Source: Lachnospiraceae bacterium
GTDB lineage: Bacteria; Bacillota; Clostridia; Lachnospirales; Lachnospiraceae
Reading direction: 5' to 3'
Length of the DNA stretch: 64,000 bases
Assembly (NCBI GenBank): GCA_024695145.1
Contig: JAILIS010000047.1
Span: 62,001 to 126,000, forward strand
This document shows positions 35,222-44,715 of this stretch, piece by piece. The position numbers and the translations under genes were made by a program. A model generated the notes under the pieces. The model ran no database searches. It was not told where the DNA came from and saw nothing but the letters and a program-made list of their open reading frames with translations. Positions within the stretch are counted from its first letter, which is position 1. Every line of letters begins with the position of its first letter.

Positions 35222-37263
35222 AGGAAGACCAGTTACTTTCGTATAAAGAAGAATGTTTTAAACAGACAATGCCATACGGCTATGAGATGACGTTTATGGC
35301 GGACCGCTTTTATGCTCCTGCCACGGGAGAGGATGCGCCCATATACTCCGGCCGGATAATCCTGTTTCCCGATGACAGGGAAAATGTTCTCAATTTCGAA
35401 GGTATAAATGAAGACTATGTGGTCTTTGTAAGCCGAAACGGCGTATATGAGCCGGATCTTGTAAAACGGCTTCTGGCCATGGGTGGAGGAGCGGACATAA
35501 TATATCCTGACGAGGATTTTACCGAGGATATGTCTGCCGATCTTTCCGATATCAACGAAAGAGTCCGTGCACTTCGTACACCCTGGAGAAAACCGGAGTA
35601 TTCTCCCGATACGATCGTATCATTTCCCTATATTGAGACATGTTTTGCAATAAGAACGGCATTCGCACGGTATGTTCCCGCGATGAAGGTTTCTCCGGAG
35701 ATAGGAGACAGTGTCCGCTGCCGTGATTTTCTGCTGCGCTCACTCGAAATGGCATCATCCGTTTCGCATGTACCGCTCATACTGTATCACAGGGATCTCA
35801 GAAGTCTGACCGGTGACCGCGATCCGGTTTCGGATTACGAGATATTTGCTGCTCTTTACGAGCGGTATATGCGCCCCGGTTATCTTCTGTGCCGTGAGGC
35901 GGCCGAGAAAAGACGGGGTATCAACACATATCCCGAAAGCAGGAAGGATTCCCCTCTTGTTTCCATCATCATTCCGTCGAAGGACCAGCCTGACACACTG
36001 AAACAGTGCATCAGGAACATAAGGATAAATGCGGGCAACGTTCCGTATGAGATAATCGTTGTAGATAACGGCTCATCGGATGAAAACAGGGACAGGATAC
36101 AGAGATTTGTCACCCAGCTTCCGAAGGGACGCGGGACCTATATTTACGAACCGATGGAATTTAATTTCTCGGCCATGTGCAATATCGGAGCCGGAGCCGC
36201 TGCCGGAAAGTTTTTACTGTTCATGAATGATGATGTAGATGCCATTTCCGACAGCTTTCTCGACAGGATGCTCGTCTATGCCGCAAGAAGTTATGTTGGA
36301 GCTGTAGGGGCCAAGCTTCTGTTTCCGGATGATGAGAGTATTCAACACATAGGTGTATTTGAGATCAATCGGGGACCGACCCATAAACTGGCAGGTCATT
36401 CGGACAGATCCGTACAGTATTACTGCAGGAACAGGTTCGCGTGGAACGTGCTGGCAGTGACGGGCGCAGCGCTGATGATAGAGAGGGAAAAATACTATCA
36501 AGCAGGCGGCTTTTGTGATAAAATAAAGGTCGGCTATAACGATGTTGACCTGTGCGTGAGGCTGTTTGAAAGCGGATACTACAATGTGGTCAACAACGAC
36601 TGTGTCATGACGCATCATGAATCGCTTGCGCGCGGAGTTGATGCAGCAAACGATGCAAGGTCCGAAAGGCTTTTGGCTGAGAGGGAGCTTCTGTATGAAC
36701 GCCATCCGTGGATGCGTGAGCATTTTGATCCGTTCTACGGACCGGGCCTGGACCGTGATACCGTCGAGATAAAGTGCGATGTGACCCCCGAGTACCAGAT
36801 CACGGATAAAAGGAACAAGGTCAAAGAACTGGCGAAGCTTCCCGGCAGAGTCTCCGACAAGGTTAAGATGTCAATAGACAGCTGCAGCATTGAACGCAGG
36901 ATATCATCCGATGCGAAGGATGCATATGTGATAGAAGGGTGGGGGATCAGCCTTGCCTGGGATAATGCATATGTTAAAAAATATGTGATCCTTATCCCGC
37001 TTGATGAAAATGAAGAAGAGAAAAAGGAATGCCTGGTAGCCGCAACCAGTCCGAAATACAGGGAGGATGTCGGCGCAGTATTTCCGGACGCCGTAAATAC
37101 CGAACTTGCCGGATTTGTGTGCCGGATACCGGCAGATGCCATCCAGCCGCACATACGATACAGGATCGGTGTTGTGGTGCGTAAACTGACCGGATTGAAG
37201 AAATGCAGGCTGTCCCTGGGTGATATATATGAACCGCGAAGAGGAATTGTCAAAGACGAGTGA
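35218..37263 (+). CDS. Tandem GT2 protein with decayed first domain
   Basis: A 681-residue protein. Residues 247-500 are a clear GT2 domain: VSIIIPSKDQPDTLKQCI, IVVDNGSSDENR, FNFSAMCNIGA, MNDDVD (DxD region 336-341), VTGAALMIER and GYNDVDLCVRLF (439-450). Residues about 45-195 align with the first domain of the downstream paralogue but lack its motifs: the DHDD position reads SRNG (72-75) and the QDHDFILR position reads VRCRDFLLR. Residues 565-660 form a further beta-rich domain (YVIEGWGISLAW). The active domain resembles rhamnosyltransferases of ABC-dependent glycan clusters. It overlaps both neighbours, by 4 nt and about 35 nt. Confidence 0.85.
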   Translation: MKEDQLLSYKEECFKQTMPYGYEMTFMADRFYAPATGEDAPIYSGRIILFPDDRENVLNFEGINEDYVVFVSRNGVYEPDLVKRLLAMGGGADIIYPDEDFTEDMSADLSDINERVRALRTPWRKPEYSPDTIVSFPYIETCFAIRTAFARYVPAMKVSPEIGDSVRCRDFLLRSLEMASSVSHVPLILYHRDLRSLTGDRDPVSDYEIFAALYERYMRPGYLLCREAAEKRRGINTYPESRKDSPLVSIIIPSKDQPDTLKQCIRNIRINAGNVPYEIIVVDNGSSDENRDRIQRFVTQLPKGRGTYIYEPMEFNFSAMCNIGAGAAAGKFLLFMNDDVDAISDSFLDRMLVYAARSYVGAVGAKLLFPDDESIQHIGVFEINRGPTHKLAGHSDRSVQYYCRNRFAWNVLAVTGAALMIEREKYYQAGGFCDKIKVGYNDVDLCVRLFESGYYNVVNNDCVMTHHESLARGVDAANDARSERLLAERELLYERHPWMREHFDPFYGPGLDRDTVEIKCDVTPEYQITDKRNKVKELAKLPGRVSDKVKMSIDSCSIERRISSDAKDAYVIEGWGISLAWDNAYVKKYVILIPLDENEEEKKECLVAATSPKYREDVGAVFPDAVNTELAGFVCRIPADAIQPHIRYRIGVVVRKLTGLKKCRLSLGDIYEPRRGIVKDE

Positions 37264-39235
37264 ATACTATAAAGATCTGTACGAGAAGGAACGCCGCAAA
37301 AATGACGAGCTTACCGAAAAACTCGTTGATGCCGAAAGAGAGCTTGCCGATCTTAACTATAAAATGGACAGACTGCGCAATTCCATGATATGGAAGGCGG
37401 TCTATCCCGCAAGACTTGCATGGAGTCATACCAAGAACTTTTTTATCAGGATCAAGCGTTACGGAAGTATCTCAAACCTTAAGAAGAAGATAGAGTCCAA
37501 GATAATAGAGAGAAGGGCATATAAAAGCTACGGCACCCTTTCCATGCCCTCGCCGGAGGAAATAAAGCGGCAGCGTGAGACCGTATTCCCCAAAAAGATC
37601 AGATTCAGCATCCTGGTGCCTCTATACAACACGCCTGAGAAGTTTTTGAAAGAGATGATAGATTCCGTCATCGCACAGACGTACACGGACTGGGAACTGT
37701 GTCTTGCGGACGGTTCCGATGATGAGCACTCATATGTCGGGGATATAGTCGCATCATACGGTGACGGGCGCATACGTTACGAAAAGCTTTCGGAGAATCT
37801 CGGCATCTCCGGCAATACGAATAAATGTTTTGAAATGGCCACCGGAGATTATATTGGCCTGTTCGATCATGACGATATTCTCCATCCGACAGCGTTGTTT
37901 GAGTATATGCAGGTCATCTGTAGCGAGGATGCCGACTACATTTACTGCGATGAGACCACTTTTTCGGGATCGTCCATAGATCATATGATCACACTTCATT
38001 TCAAACCGGACTTTGCACCGGACAATCTCAGGGCAAACAATTATATATGCCATTTTTCCGTTTTTTCGAAAGAACTTGTTGAAAAATGCGGAACCTTCAG
38101 GCCGGAATTTGACGGCAGCCAGGACCATGACATGATCCTGAGACTGACACGGGAGGCGAGGAAGATAGTTCATGTTCCGAAGATCCTCTATTACTGGCGT
38201 TCCCATGCAATGTCGGTAGCTTCCGATATCAACGCCAAGACGTATGCGATCGATGCCGCAAAAAATGCGGTGGCGGCTCATCTGACGGCATGCGGTTTCA
38301 AGGACTTCAAGATAGAAAGTTCAAGAGCTTTTGAAACCATATTCCGGATCAGATATGCGCTCACCGGATCGCCGATGGTATCGATACTCATCCCCAACAG
38401 GGATCACGCGGATGTTCTTCGCAGGTGTGTAGAATCGATAACTGACAGAACTTCTTACGATAATTACGAGATCATCGTGATCGAGAACAATTCCGTAACG
38501 GATGAGATAAGGGAATATTACGATACTCTTGAAAAACATCCGAAGGTCAGGGTCGTAAAGTACGAAGGTGAGTTTAACTATTCAAAGATCAACAACTTCG
38601 GTGCGGGTTTCGCGAAAGGCGATTATCTGCTGCTTTTGAACAACGATACCGAGGTCATTACGAGGAACTGGATCGAAGAGCTTCTCATGTATGCACAAAG
38701 GAGTGATGTCGGCGCTGTGGGATGTATGCTCTACTATCCCGATTATACGATACAGCATGCCGGTATCGTGCTGGGCCTTGGAGCCCACAGGACTGCAGGG
38801 CATTCTCACTACGGGATGGCCAAGGAGAATCTCGGATATATGGGACGACTCTGTTACGCACAGAATGTTTCCGCGGTCACCGGAGCATGTATGATGGTAA
38901 AACGGTCGCTGTTCGAAGAGGTCGGAGGATTGTCTGAAGACCTGGCGGTAGCTCTTAACGATGTGGATCTGTGCCTGAAACTTCGAAAGAAGGGACTTCT
39001 CAACGTTTTCACACCGTTTGCCGAGCTGTTTCACTATGAATCCGCTTCCCGGGGAACGGATGTCACCGATGCCGCCTCGCGTGAAAATGCACAGCGCTAT
39101 GACAGGGAATGTGCGCTGTTCAGGCAGAGATGGAAGGCTGAACTTGATGCGGGCGACCCGTATTTTAACCCCAACTTTTCTTTGGATTATTCCAATTTTG
39201 TTCTCGCCGGTGATCATAAGAGCATGGTCGGATAG
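37229..39235 (+). CDS. Bifunctional tandem GT2 glycosyltransferase with N-terminal coiled coil
   Basis: A protein of about 668 residues with two intact GT2 domains. A charged coiled-coil-like segment (1-52) and a basic linker precede domain 1 (about 125-350; FSILVPLYNTPEKF, DHDD at 213-216, QDHD at 298-301). Domain 2 spans about 383-620 (VSILIPNRDHADVL, NNDT at 471-474, NDVD at 577-580). Such double-domain enzymes make two linkages and are common in rhamnan/S-layer-glycan loci. The ATG at 37229 is preceded by a GGG-containing site; the frame also contains GTG at 37220. The N-terminal coiled coil could dock to the chain-terminator protein or the exporter; that is inference. Confidence 0.9.
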   Translation: MNREEELSKTSEYYKDLYEKERRKNDELTEKLVDAERELADLNYKMDRLRNSMIWKAVYPARLAWSHTKNFFIRIKRYGSISNLKKKIESKIIERRAYKSYGTLSMPSPEEIKRQRETVFPKKIRFSILVPLYNTPEKFLKEMIDSVIAQTYTDWELCLADGSDDEHSYVGDIVASYGDGRIRYEKLSENLGISGNTNKCFEMATGDYIGLFDHDDILHPTALFEYMQVICSEDADYIYCDETTFSGSSIDHMITLHFKPDFAPDNLRANNYICHFSVFSKELVEKCGTFRPEFDGSQDHDMILRLTREARKIVHVPKILYYWRSHAMSVASDINAKTYAIDAAKNAVAAHLTACGFKDFKIESSRAFETIFRIRYALTGSPMVSILIPNRDHADVLRRCVESITDRTSYDNYEIIVIENNSVTDEIREYYDTLEKHPKVRVVKYEGEFNYSKINNFGAGFAKGDYLLLLNNDTEVITRNWIEELLMYAQRSDVGAVGCMLYYPDYTIQHAGIVLGLGAHRTAGHSHYGMAKENLGYMGRLCYAQNVSAVTGACMMVKRSLFEEVGGLSEDLAVALNDVDLCLKLRKKGLLNVFTPFAELFHYESASRGTDVTDAASRENAQRYDRECALFRQRWKAELDAGDPYFNPNFSLDYSNFVLAGDHKSMVG

Positions 39236-39280
39236 AGGATACGGAAGTTCATTGCAATAATACAGACAGGAGGATACGTT

Positions 39281-41008
39281 ATGAGTTACATGGAGCAGTA
39301 CAGATACTGGTGTGAGGATGACTATTTTGATGATGCCACCAAAGCAGAGCTTGAAGCCATCAAAGATGATGATGCCCAGATCCAGGACAGGTTCTACAAG
39401 GACCTTGAGTTCGGTACCGGCGGTCTTCGCGGCGTTATCGGTGCCGGCACCAACAGGATGAATATCTATACGGTCCGCAGGGCGACCCAGGGGCTTGCCA
39501 ATTATATCAAAAAGCAGAACGCCGAGAAAAAGGGCGTTGCCATAGCTTACGATTCAAGACATATGTCCCCGCAGTTTGCTGATGAGGCGGCTCTTACACT
39601 CAATGCCAACGGTATTAAAGCCTACGTATTTGAAAGCCTGAGGCCCACCCCGGAGCTTTCGTTCGCGGTCAGGACGCTCGGCTGCACGGCGGGAATCGTC
39701 GTTACCGCCAGCCATAATCCTCCCGAATATAACGGATATAAGGTATACTGGGAGGACGGCGCACAGGTTACATCGCCAAGAGATACCGACATAATAGGGG
39801 AAGTACTTGCAGTTACCGACTATAACGATGTAAAGACCATGGCAAAGGAAGAAGCAATCGCGGAACATCTTTACAATATTATCGGAGGCGAGATCGACGA
39901 TAAGTATATGGCTGAGCTCAAAAAGCAGATCATCCATCCGGAGATCATCGAGGCTGTTGCAGGTTCGATCAGGATAGTATATACGCCTTTCCACGGTACC
40001 GGCAATATCCCGGTGCGGAGGATCCTTTCCGAGCTTGGCTTTAAGAACGTGTATGTGGTTCCCGAGCAGGAAGAGCCCGATCCCGAGTTCACAACTCTTG
40101 AATACCCCAATCCCGAGGATCCGAAGGCCTTTACACTGGCACTGAAGCTTGCGAAGGAAAAGGATGCGGACATTGTCCTTGCAACGGATCCCGATGCAGA
40201 CCGCCTTGGGATATACGCAAAGGATGCCGCCACCGGTGGATATTTCCCGTTCACCGGCAATATGTCAGGCATGCTCATCGCCGAATATATATTAAGAGAG
40301 AAAAAAGCGGCCGGAACGCTTCCCGATAATGCCGCTCTTGTCAAGACGATAGTTACCACAAACCTTGCCGATGCCATCACCAAAGCATACAATGTTAAGC
40401 TTATCGAAGTGCTTACCGGCTTTAAATACATCGGTGAGCAGATAAAGCTTTTCGAGCAGAATCACGAATATGAGTATGTATTCGGGCTTGAAGAGAGCTA
40501 CGGCTGTCTTGCGGGCACTCACGCCAGGGACAAGGATGCCGTTGTTGCGGTAATGTGTCTGTGTGAAGTCGCCGCATGGTGTAAATACAACGGGATCACC
40601 GTCTGGGATCAGATGCAGAAGATCTACGGGCGTTTCGGATATTATATGGAAGGCATACATACCATTACGCTTAAAGGTATAGACGGGGCCGAGCAGATCA
40701 GCGCCATGATGGAGTCACTGCGCGCAGATCCTCCCAAGGAGTTTGACGGACTTAAAGTATTAAAGTTCAGGGATTATAAGAAAGATACGGTAACCGATCT
40801 TGCAACCGGCGAAGTCACGCCTACAGGGCTCCCGTCTTCAAATGTACTGTATTTTGAGATCGAGAACGACAGCTGGTGCTGCGCAAGACCTTCCGGAACC
40901 GAGCCGAAGATCAAGTTCTACATGGGTATCAAAGGAAACAGCATGGAGGATGCGACCCGGAAGCTTGAAAGCTTCAAAGCGGCGGTTGTAAAAGCGCTGG
41001 AAGGTTGA
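39281..41008 (+). CDS. pgm: Phosphoglucomutase/phosphomannomutase family enzyme
   Basis: A 575-residue alpha-D-phosphohexomutase, the length of the long PgcA class. EFGTGGLRGVIGAGTNRMN near 43-61, the phosphoserine loop TASHNPPEYNGYK (142-154, Ser144), the metal loop ATDPDADRLGIY (near 294-305) and the phosphate-binding ARPSGTEPKIKFY at the C-terminus are all present. It interconverts glucose-6-phosphate and glucose-1-phosphate, feeding rmlA and UDP-sugar synthesis. AGGAGG at 39268-39273 gives a strong start. The 45-nt gap before it is one of the few breaks in the cluster, so a new transcript may start here, though no clear promoter is seen. Confidence 0.94.
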   Translation: MSYMEQYRYWCEDDYFDDATKAELEAIKDDDAQIQDRFYKDLEFGTGGLRGVIGAGTNRMNIYTVRRATQGLANYIKKQNAEKKGVAIAYDSRHMSPQFADEAALTLNANGIKAYVFESLRPTPELSFAVRTLGCTAGIVVTASHNPPEYNGYKVYWEDGAQVTSPRDTDIIGEVLAVTDYNDVKTMAKEEAIAEHLYNIIGGEIDDKYMAELKKQIIHPEIIEAVAGSIRIVYTPFHGTGNIPVRRILSELGFKNVYVVPEQEEPDPEFTTLEYPNPEDPKAFTLALKLAKEKDADIVLATDPDADRLGIYAKDAATGGYFPFTGNMSGMLIAEYILREKKAAGTLPDNAALVKTIVTTNLADAITKAYNVKLIEVLTGFKYIGEQIKLFEQNHEYEYVFGLEESYGCLAGTHARDKDAVVAVMCLCEVAAWCKYNGITVWDQMQKIYGRFGYYMEGIHTITLKGIDGAEQISAMMESLRADPPKEFDGLKVLKFRDYKKDTVTDLATGEVTPTGLPSSNVLYFEIENDSWCCARPSGTEPKIKFYMGIKGNSMEDATRKLESFKAAVVKALEG

Positions 41009-42229
41009 ATGAGAACAGACGGATCACAAAAGCCTTATATACGCCTGATAAGAGCGGCCCTGCCGGCTATTATAGCCGTGCTGGCCGCCATCAGCCTGTA
41101 TCAGGGTATCAGGAATGCACTCGCGTTTTCGCAGGATTTCCAATGGGATGCCGCCAAGGCCCTTGCCATGGGACTTGATCCTTACGAATTGTCGGGCAGT
41201 CCCTTGCCGGCCGGTAATATCCCGGAACTTGATGAGTTCTACACGATGTTTACGGAAAGGGGACTTAAGCAGCAGATGGAGGCCAACCAGTTTCCGTCGC
41301 TTCTTATGCTGCTGTACCCTATGACTCTGTTTAATGCAGGGACGGCCAAGGTCCTTTGGTGCATTCTTAACCTGTTATTTACCGCCGGGATCATCTTAAC
41401 ACTTGATGCGACCTTCTTTGAGAAGGTTTTGCCCTATGACAGGGTTATAATTTATCTTTTGATGATCGCCGGAACACCGTACCGGAACCAGCTCGGTGTG
41501 GGCCAGCATACGCTGTTTGCCTTCTTTTTCTTTATGCTGGCGGTATATATTGAAAAAAAGAAGGGCAGGGCCGGCACTGTCCCGGTTGCACTGTGTCTGT
41601 TTGTATCATATTTCAAATACACCCTTACAGCGCCGCTTGCTCTGTATTTTGTGTATAAGAAAAGGTATGCTCCACTCGTGATCTCGGTAGCGGCACATAT
41701 GGTGCTTACCGTTGTTTCGGCTTTTATGCTGAAAAAGAGCGTGATATATGTGATTACCGCACCGATAAGGGTCGCGTCGGCTCTTACATCCGAGGGAGGT
41801 ATCGATCTCGGCGTTATCATCGGAGGCACGGCAGGATATGCGGTGGCTTTTGTTATCGCCATACTGCTACTGTTAATATCGGTACGTCTTCCCGGGGGCA
41901 ATGATCATATGCTCGTCCCGGTACTGGTACTTTCATCGCTGATACTTACCTATCACAGGACTTATGATTTCTTTGTCCTGTCGGTTGTTGCGATGCTGTT
42001 TTACGGAAGTCTTAAAGAAGATTTCGGAACAAAACTAAACAATGCACTTGTGTGTTGGTATGCGTTTTTGCTCGGTGCGGTTTATTTCGGGCTCAGATTA
42101 TTTAACGAGAATACATTCTCAAAAATCATAACAGGAGTTATTTACTATGCCTTTACGGCCGTGCTCATCATCATGACGATGAGCCTCATAAAAAAAGGCA
42201 AAGTGAACAGGGTTTCGGATAATGGATAA
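41009..42229 (+). CDS. GT87-type polyprenol-phosphate-dependent glycosyltransferase
   Basis: A 406-residue polytopic protein with about ten hydrophobic segments. The first extracellular loop carries FQWDAAKALAMGLDPYE and NQFPSLLMLLYP, fitting the GT87/DUF2029 family (PF09594 type). GT-C enzymes of this class take a sugar from a polyprenyl-monophosphate donor on the outer face of the membrane. The Asp in that first loop is the expected catalytic base. The start follows the mutase stop directly and the end overlaps the GtrA gene by 8 nt. Together with the genes at 42222, 43933 and 44712 it fits a glycan side-branch module. Confidence 0.75.
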   Translation: MRTDGSQKPYIRLIRAALPAIIAVLAAISLYQGIRNALAFSQDFQWDAAKALAMGLDPYELSGSPLPAGNIPELDEFYTMFTERGLKQQMEANQFPSLLMLLYPMTLFNAGTAKVLWCILNLLFTAGIILTLDATFFEKVLPYDRVIIYLLMIAGTPYRNQLGVGQHTLFAFFFFMLAVYIEKKKGRAGTVPVALCLFVSYFKYTLTAPLALYFVYKKRYAPLVISVAAHMVLTVVSAFMLKKSVIYVITAPIRVASALTSEGGIDLGVIIGGTAGYAVAFVIAILLLLISVRLPGGNDHMLVPVLVLSSLILTYHRTYDFFVLSVVAMLFYGSLKEDFGTKLNNALVCWYAFLLGAVYFGLRLFNENTFSKIITGVIYYAFTAVLIIMTMSLIKKGKVNRVSDNG

Positions 42230-42740
42230 AGAATTATCGGTAAAGGAAGAAAAGAGAAAGGCCCTCATCGCTCAGATCCTCAAGTTCGGCGTAGTGGGAG
42301 GCCTGGCATTTCTTATTGATTTTGTAGTCTATACGGTGAGCAACAAGCTCCTGCCGTTTGAAAAGGGATATATAGTTGCGGGCATCCTCGGATTCTCGAT
42401 ATCCCTTATATTCAATTATCTTGCGAGCATGAAGTTCGTGTTCGAAAGAAGGGAAGGGGTCAGCAGAAAAAAGGAATTCACCATATTTCTTGTTCTGTCC
42501 CTTATAGGAATGGTCCTTAATGAACTGTTCCTGATGCTTTATGTTGAAATAATGGATGCCCATGTCGGCTGGATCCACTCGATACATGAATGGATATATG
42601 CCTTTATCACAGACAGGGGTATTAATTTCGTAAGCTCCGTTAGGGAACTGGCAGAATTCTTTGCCAAGATATTTGCGACAGGGCTCGTAATGGTATATAA
42701 CTTTATATCAAGAAAAATGACGCTTGAAAAGAAGGACTGA
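42222..42740 (+). CDS. GtrA-family membrane protein
   Basis: A 172-residue protein with four hydrophobic segments. KFGVVGGLAFLIDFVVYTV and AGILGFSISLIFNYLASMKFVF are hallmarks of the GtrA family (PF04138 type), and the C-terminal AEFFAKIFATGLVMVYNFISRKM matches the family's last helix. GtrA proteins are thought to flip polyprenyl-phosphate-linked monosaccharides or otherwise assist the transfer of such sugars. A large hydrophilic loop after the third helix (AHVGWIHSIHEW...) is longer than in minimal family members. It overlaps the GT87 gene upstream. Confidence 0.88.
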   Translation: MDKELSVKEEKRKALIAQILKFGVVGGLAFLIDFVVYTVSNKLLPFEKGYIVAGILGFSISLIFNYLASMKFVFERREGVSRKKEFTIFLVLSLIGMVLNELFLMLYVEIMDAHVGWIHSIHEWIYAFITDRGINFVSSVRELAEFFAKIFATGLVMVYNFISRKMTLEKKD

Positions 42741-42756
42741 AAGGATTGAGGAACAG

Positions 42757-43905
42757 ATGAGAGGGAAGTTGGCATTAATAACAGTAGTTATTGCAGGGGT
42801 GTTATTTTTTAACGGATGTAACGGCACGGGTCAGGCCGCACCGGGGGAACGTTCAGGAAACGGATCTGTGACAGAAAGTGATACAGGCACGAGTTCGGAA
42901 GAGACCGGAAAACCCGGCAACGGAGCGGATGATACGGCGGAATCCGGCGATACGGACGGTCTCGGTGATACGCTCATAACCGACGATATCTCATCTCAGA
43001 CTTCCGATCAGGATGAGAGCCCCTCAGATCTTATAAAGGATGTAGATCTTATATTTTTTATGGGACAGTCAAATATGTCCGGAGCGGCTGGAGATGCATC
43101 CCTTGCTCCTTCCGTGGCCACTGACGCCGGAGAGGAATTCCGGGCGGTGTCGGATCCGACAAAGCTGTATCCCATAAAAGAACCATTCGGCGTAAACGAA
43201 AATGACCCTCAGGGACTCAACGAATACCCCGGCGCAAAGAAAGGGTCACTCGTAAGTGCATTTGTTAACGAGTATCATAAACTCACCGGCAGAAAGGTTA
43301 TAGCCGTTTCAGCCTCCATGGGTTTAACGGAGATAGGAAAATGGACCGGCCCCGGCATCAGCTCTGATGTAAAGCAGCGATATGACAGGGCACTTAATTA
43401 CCTTAAAGATAACGGTTACACTGTAGGGCATATATATGTTGTATGGCTCCATGGCGAATCCGATGCATTGTTTGGTACCGATCCGGAAGTATACAGAACC
43501 GATCTCGACAATATTATGAGACCTCTGTTTATAGACGGTCTGCAGAAGGTTTTCATCATCCTTCCCGGCAGAACGATAGATTACAAGGACATTTTTCTTC
43601 CTATAATAGATGTGGAGAGGAAGATATGCCGGGAGAGCGGCTACTATGCTCTGGCAACGTCGATACTGACAAAATTATCCACTGAATATATGGTCGATCA
43701 GTACCACTATAACCAACACGCGCTCAATCTGGTCGGTATCGAGGCTGCCAAGTCGGCAGCATACTATACGCAACACGGAGTTGAAAAGATAGTGTATGAT
43801 TACAGGGAAGGAGAGTATTTCGTTCCCGACGATGTGGACAGTGACTCCCAGCCGAAAGAAGAGCCCATAGACCTGTCCGAGGTAGATATTAACGCGCAGT
43901 ATTAA
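42757..43905 (+). CDS. Secreted lipoprotein esterase, SASA/SGNH family
   Basis: A surface lipoprotein of about 382 residues. A short hydrophobic signal ends in a lipobox-like FFNGC (Cys21). A Gly/Ser/Thr/Asp-rich spacer (22-100) follows, then a SASA-type domain (PF03629; sialate O-acetylesterase/acetylxylan esterase family): IFFMGQSNMSG with the nucleophile Ser, VWLHGESDALFG, and DQYHYNQHALNLVG with the Asp and His expected of the SGNH triad. Likely removes O-acetyl groups from a surface glycan. I start at the ATG at 42757 (GAGGAAC upstream); the frame also has a TTG at 42724 inside gtrA. The lipobox is imperfect. Confidence 0.83.
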   Translation: MRGKLALITVVIAGVLFFNGCNGTGQAAPGERSGNGSVTESDTGTSSEETGKPGNGADDTAESGDTDGLGDTLITDDISSQTSDQDESPSDLIKDVDLIFFMGQSNMSGAAGDASLAPSVATDAGEEFRAVSDPTKLYPIKEPFGVNENDPQGLNEYPGAKKGSLVSAFVNEYHKLTGRKVIAVSASMGLTEIGKWTGPGISSDVKQRYDRALNYLKDNGYTVGHIYVVWLHGESDALFGTDPEVYRTDLDNIMRPLFIDGLQKVFIILPGRTIDYKDIFLPIIDVERKICRESGYYALATSILTKLSTEYMVDQYHYNQHALNLVGIEAAKSAAYYTQHGVEKIVYDYREGEYFVPDDVDSDSQPKEEPIDLSEVDINAQY

Positions 43906-43932
43906 CAAGGATCATCACACGGAGGTTATATA

Positions 43933-44715
43933 ATGAAAAATGACAGGATATTACTGTTCATTCCCGCATACAACTGTGAAAAACAGATCGTAAGGGTACT
44001 TGAACAGCTTGATACGGCTATAATGGCGTTTGTATCCAAAGTCATTGTGGTCAATAACCGCAGCACGGACAGGACGGAAGAGGCCATTACGGATTATATG
44101 CATGCTCATGCATATCTTCCGATCACACTTCTTCGGAACAAAGAGAACTACGGCCTGGGAGGATCGCACAAAGTTGCCTTCGACTATGCGATGGAGCACG
44201 GATATGACTATGTGATAGTTCTTCACGGGGACGATCAGGGCATGGTCTCCGACTTTCTTCAGGTGCTGGCAAAACGCTACTACAGAAAACATGACTGTAT
44301 CCTCGGGGCGAGATTCATGCGCGGATCAAAGCTTGAGGGGTATTCGGCCGTAAGGACGATCGGCAATGTCGTATACGACCTGCTCTTCTCATATGTTACG
44401 CAGAAAAAGATATATGATCTCGGGTCCGGCCTTAACATGTACAGTGTGAAGATGCTCTCATCACGTTTTTATGAGAAGTTTCCGGATAATCTGATGTTCA
44501 ACTATCTTATGATACTTGCTGCACAGTATTACGGGCATGATATAAGGTTTTATCCGATAAGCTGGCGTGAAACGGATCAGGTTTCAAATGTCAGGCTTGT
44601 AAGTCAGGCACGTAAGGTTTTATCCATGCTTTGGGATTATTACAGGGATCCGACGGTAATAACCGGGGAGTACAGGAACAAACCCGTTGAACGATACGAG
44701 GCTGATCCCGTATGA
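43933..44715 (+). CDS. Dpm-like GT2: polyprenyl-phosphate sugar synthase
   Basis: A 260-residue soluble GT2 of the dolichol/polyprenyl-phosphate mannose (or glucose) synthase type. Motifs are LLFIPAYNCEKQIVRVL, VIVVNNRSTDRT, NYGLGGSHKVAFDYA, VLHGDDQG (DxD equivalent) and ILGARFMRG. YDLGSGLNMYSVKML and the following RETDQVSNVRL match the C-terminal part of the family. It would make the polyprenyl-monophosphate sugar donor used by the GT87 enzyme. GGAGG lies 6 nt upstream of the ATG. It overlaps the next membrane gene by 4 nt, suggesting a functional pair. Confidence 0.87.
   Translation: MKNDRILLFIPAYNCEKQIVRVLEQLDTAIMAFVSKVIVVNNRSTDRTEEAITDYMHAHAYLPITLLRNKENYGLGGSHKVAFDYAMEHGYDYVIVLHGDDQGMVSDFLQVLAKRYYRKHDCILGARFMRGSKLEGYSAVRTIGNVVYDLLFSYVTQKKIYDLGSGLNMYSVKMLSSRFYEKFPDNLMFNYLMILAAQYYGHDIRFYPISWRETDQVSNVRLVSQARKVLSMLWDYYRDPTVITGEYRNKPVERYEADPV

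Noticed and set aside
39236..39280. Promoter before the phosphohexomutase gene
   Set aside because: An AATAAT-like element is present, but no -35 at acceptable spacing could be found; left unannotated.
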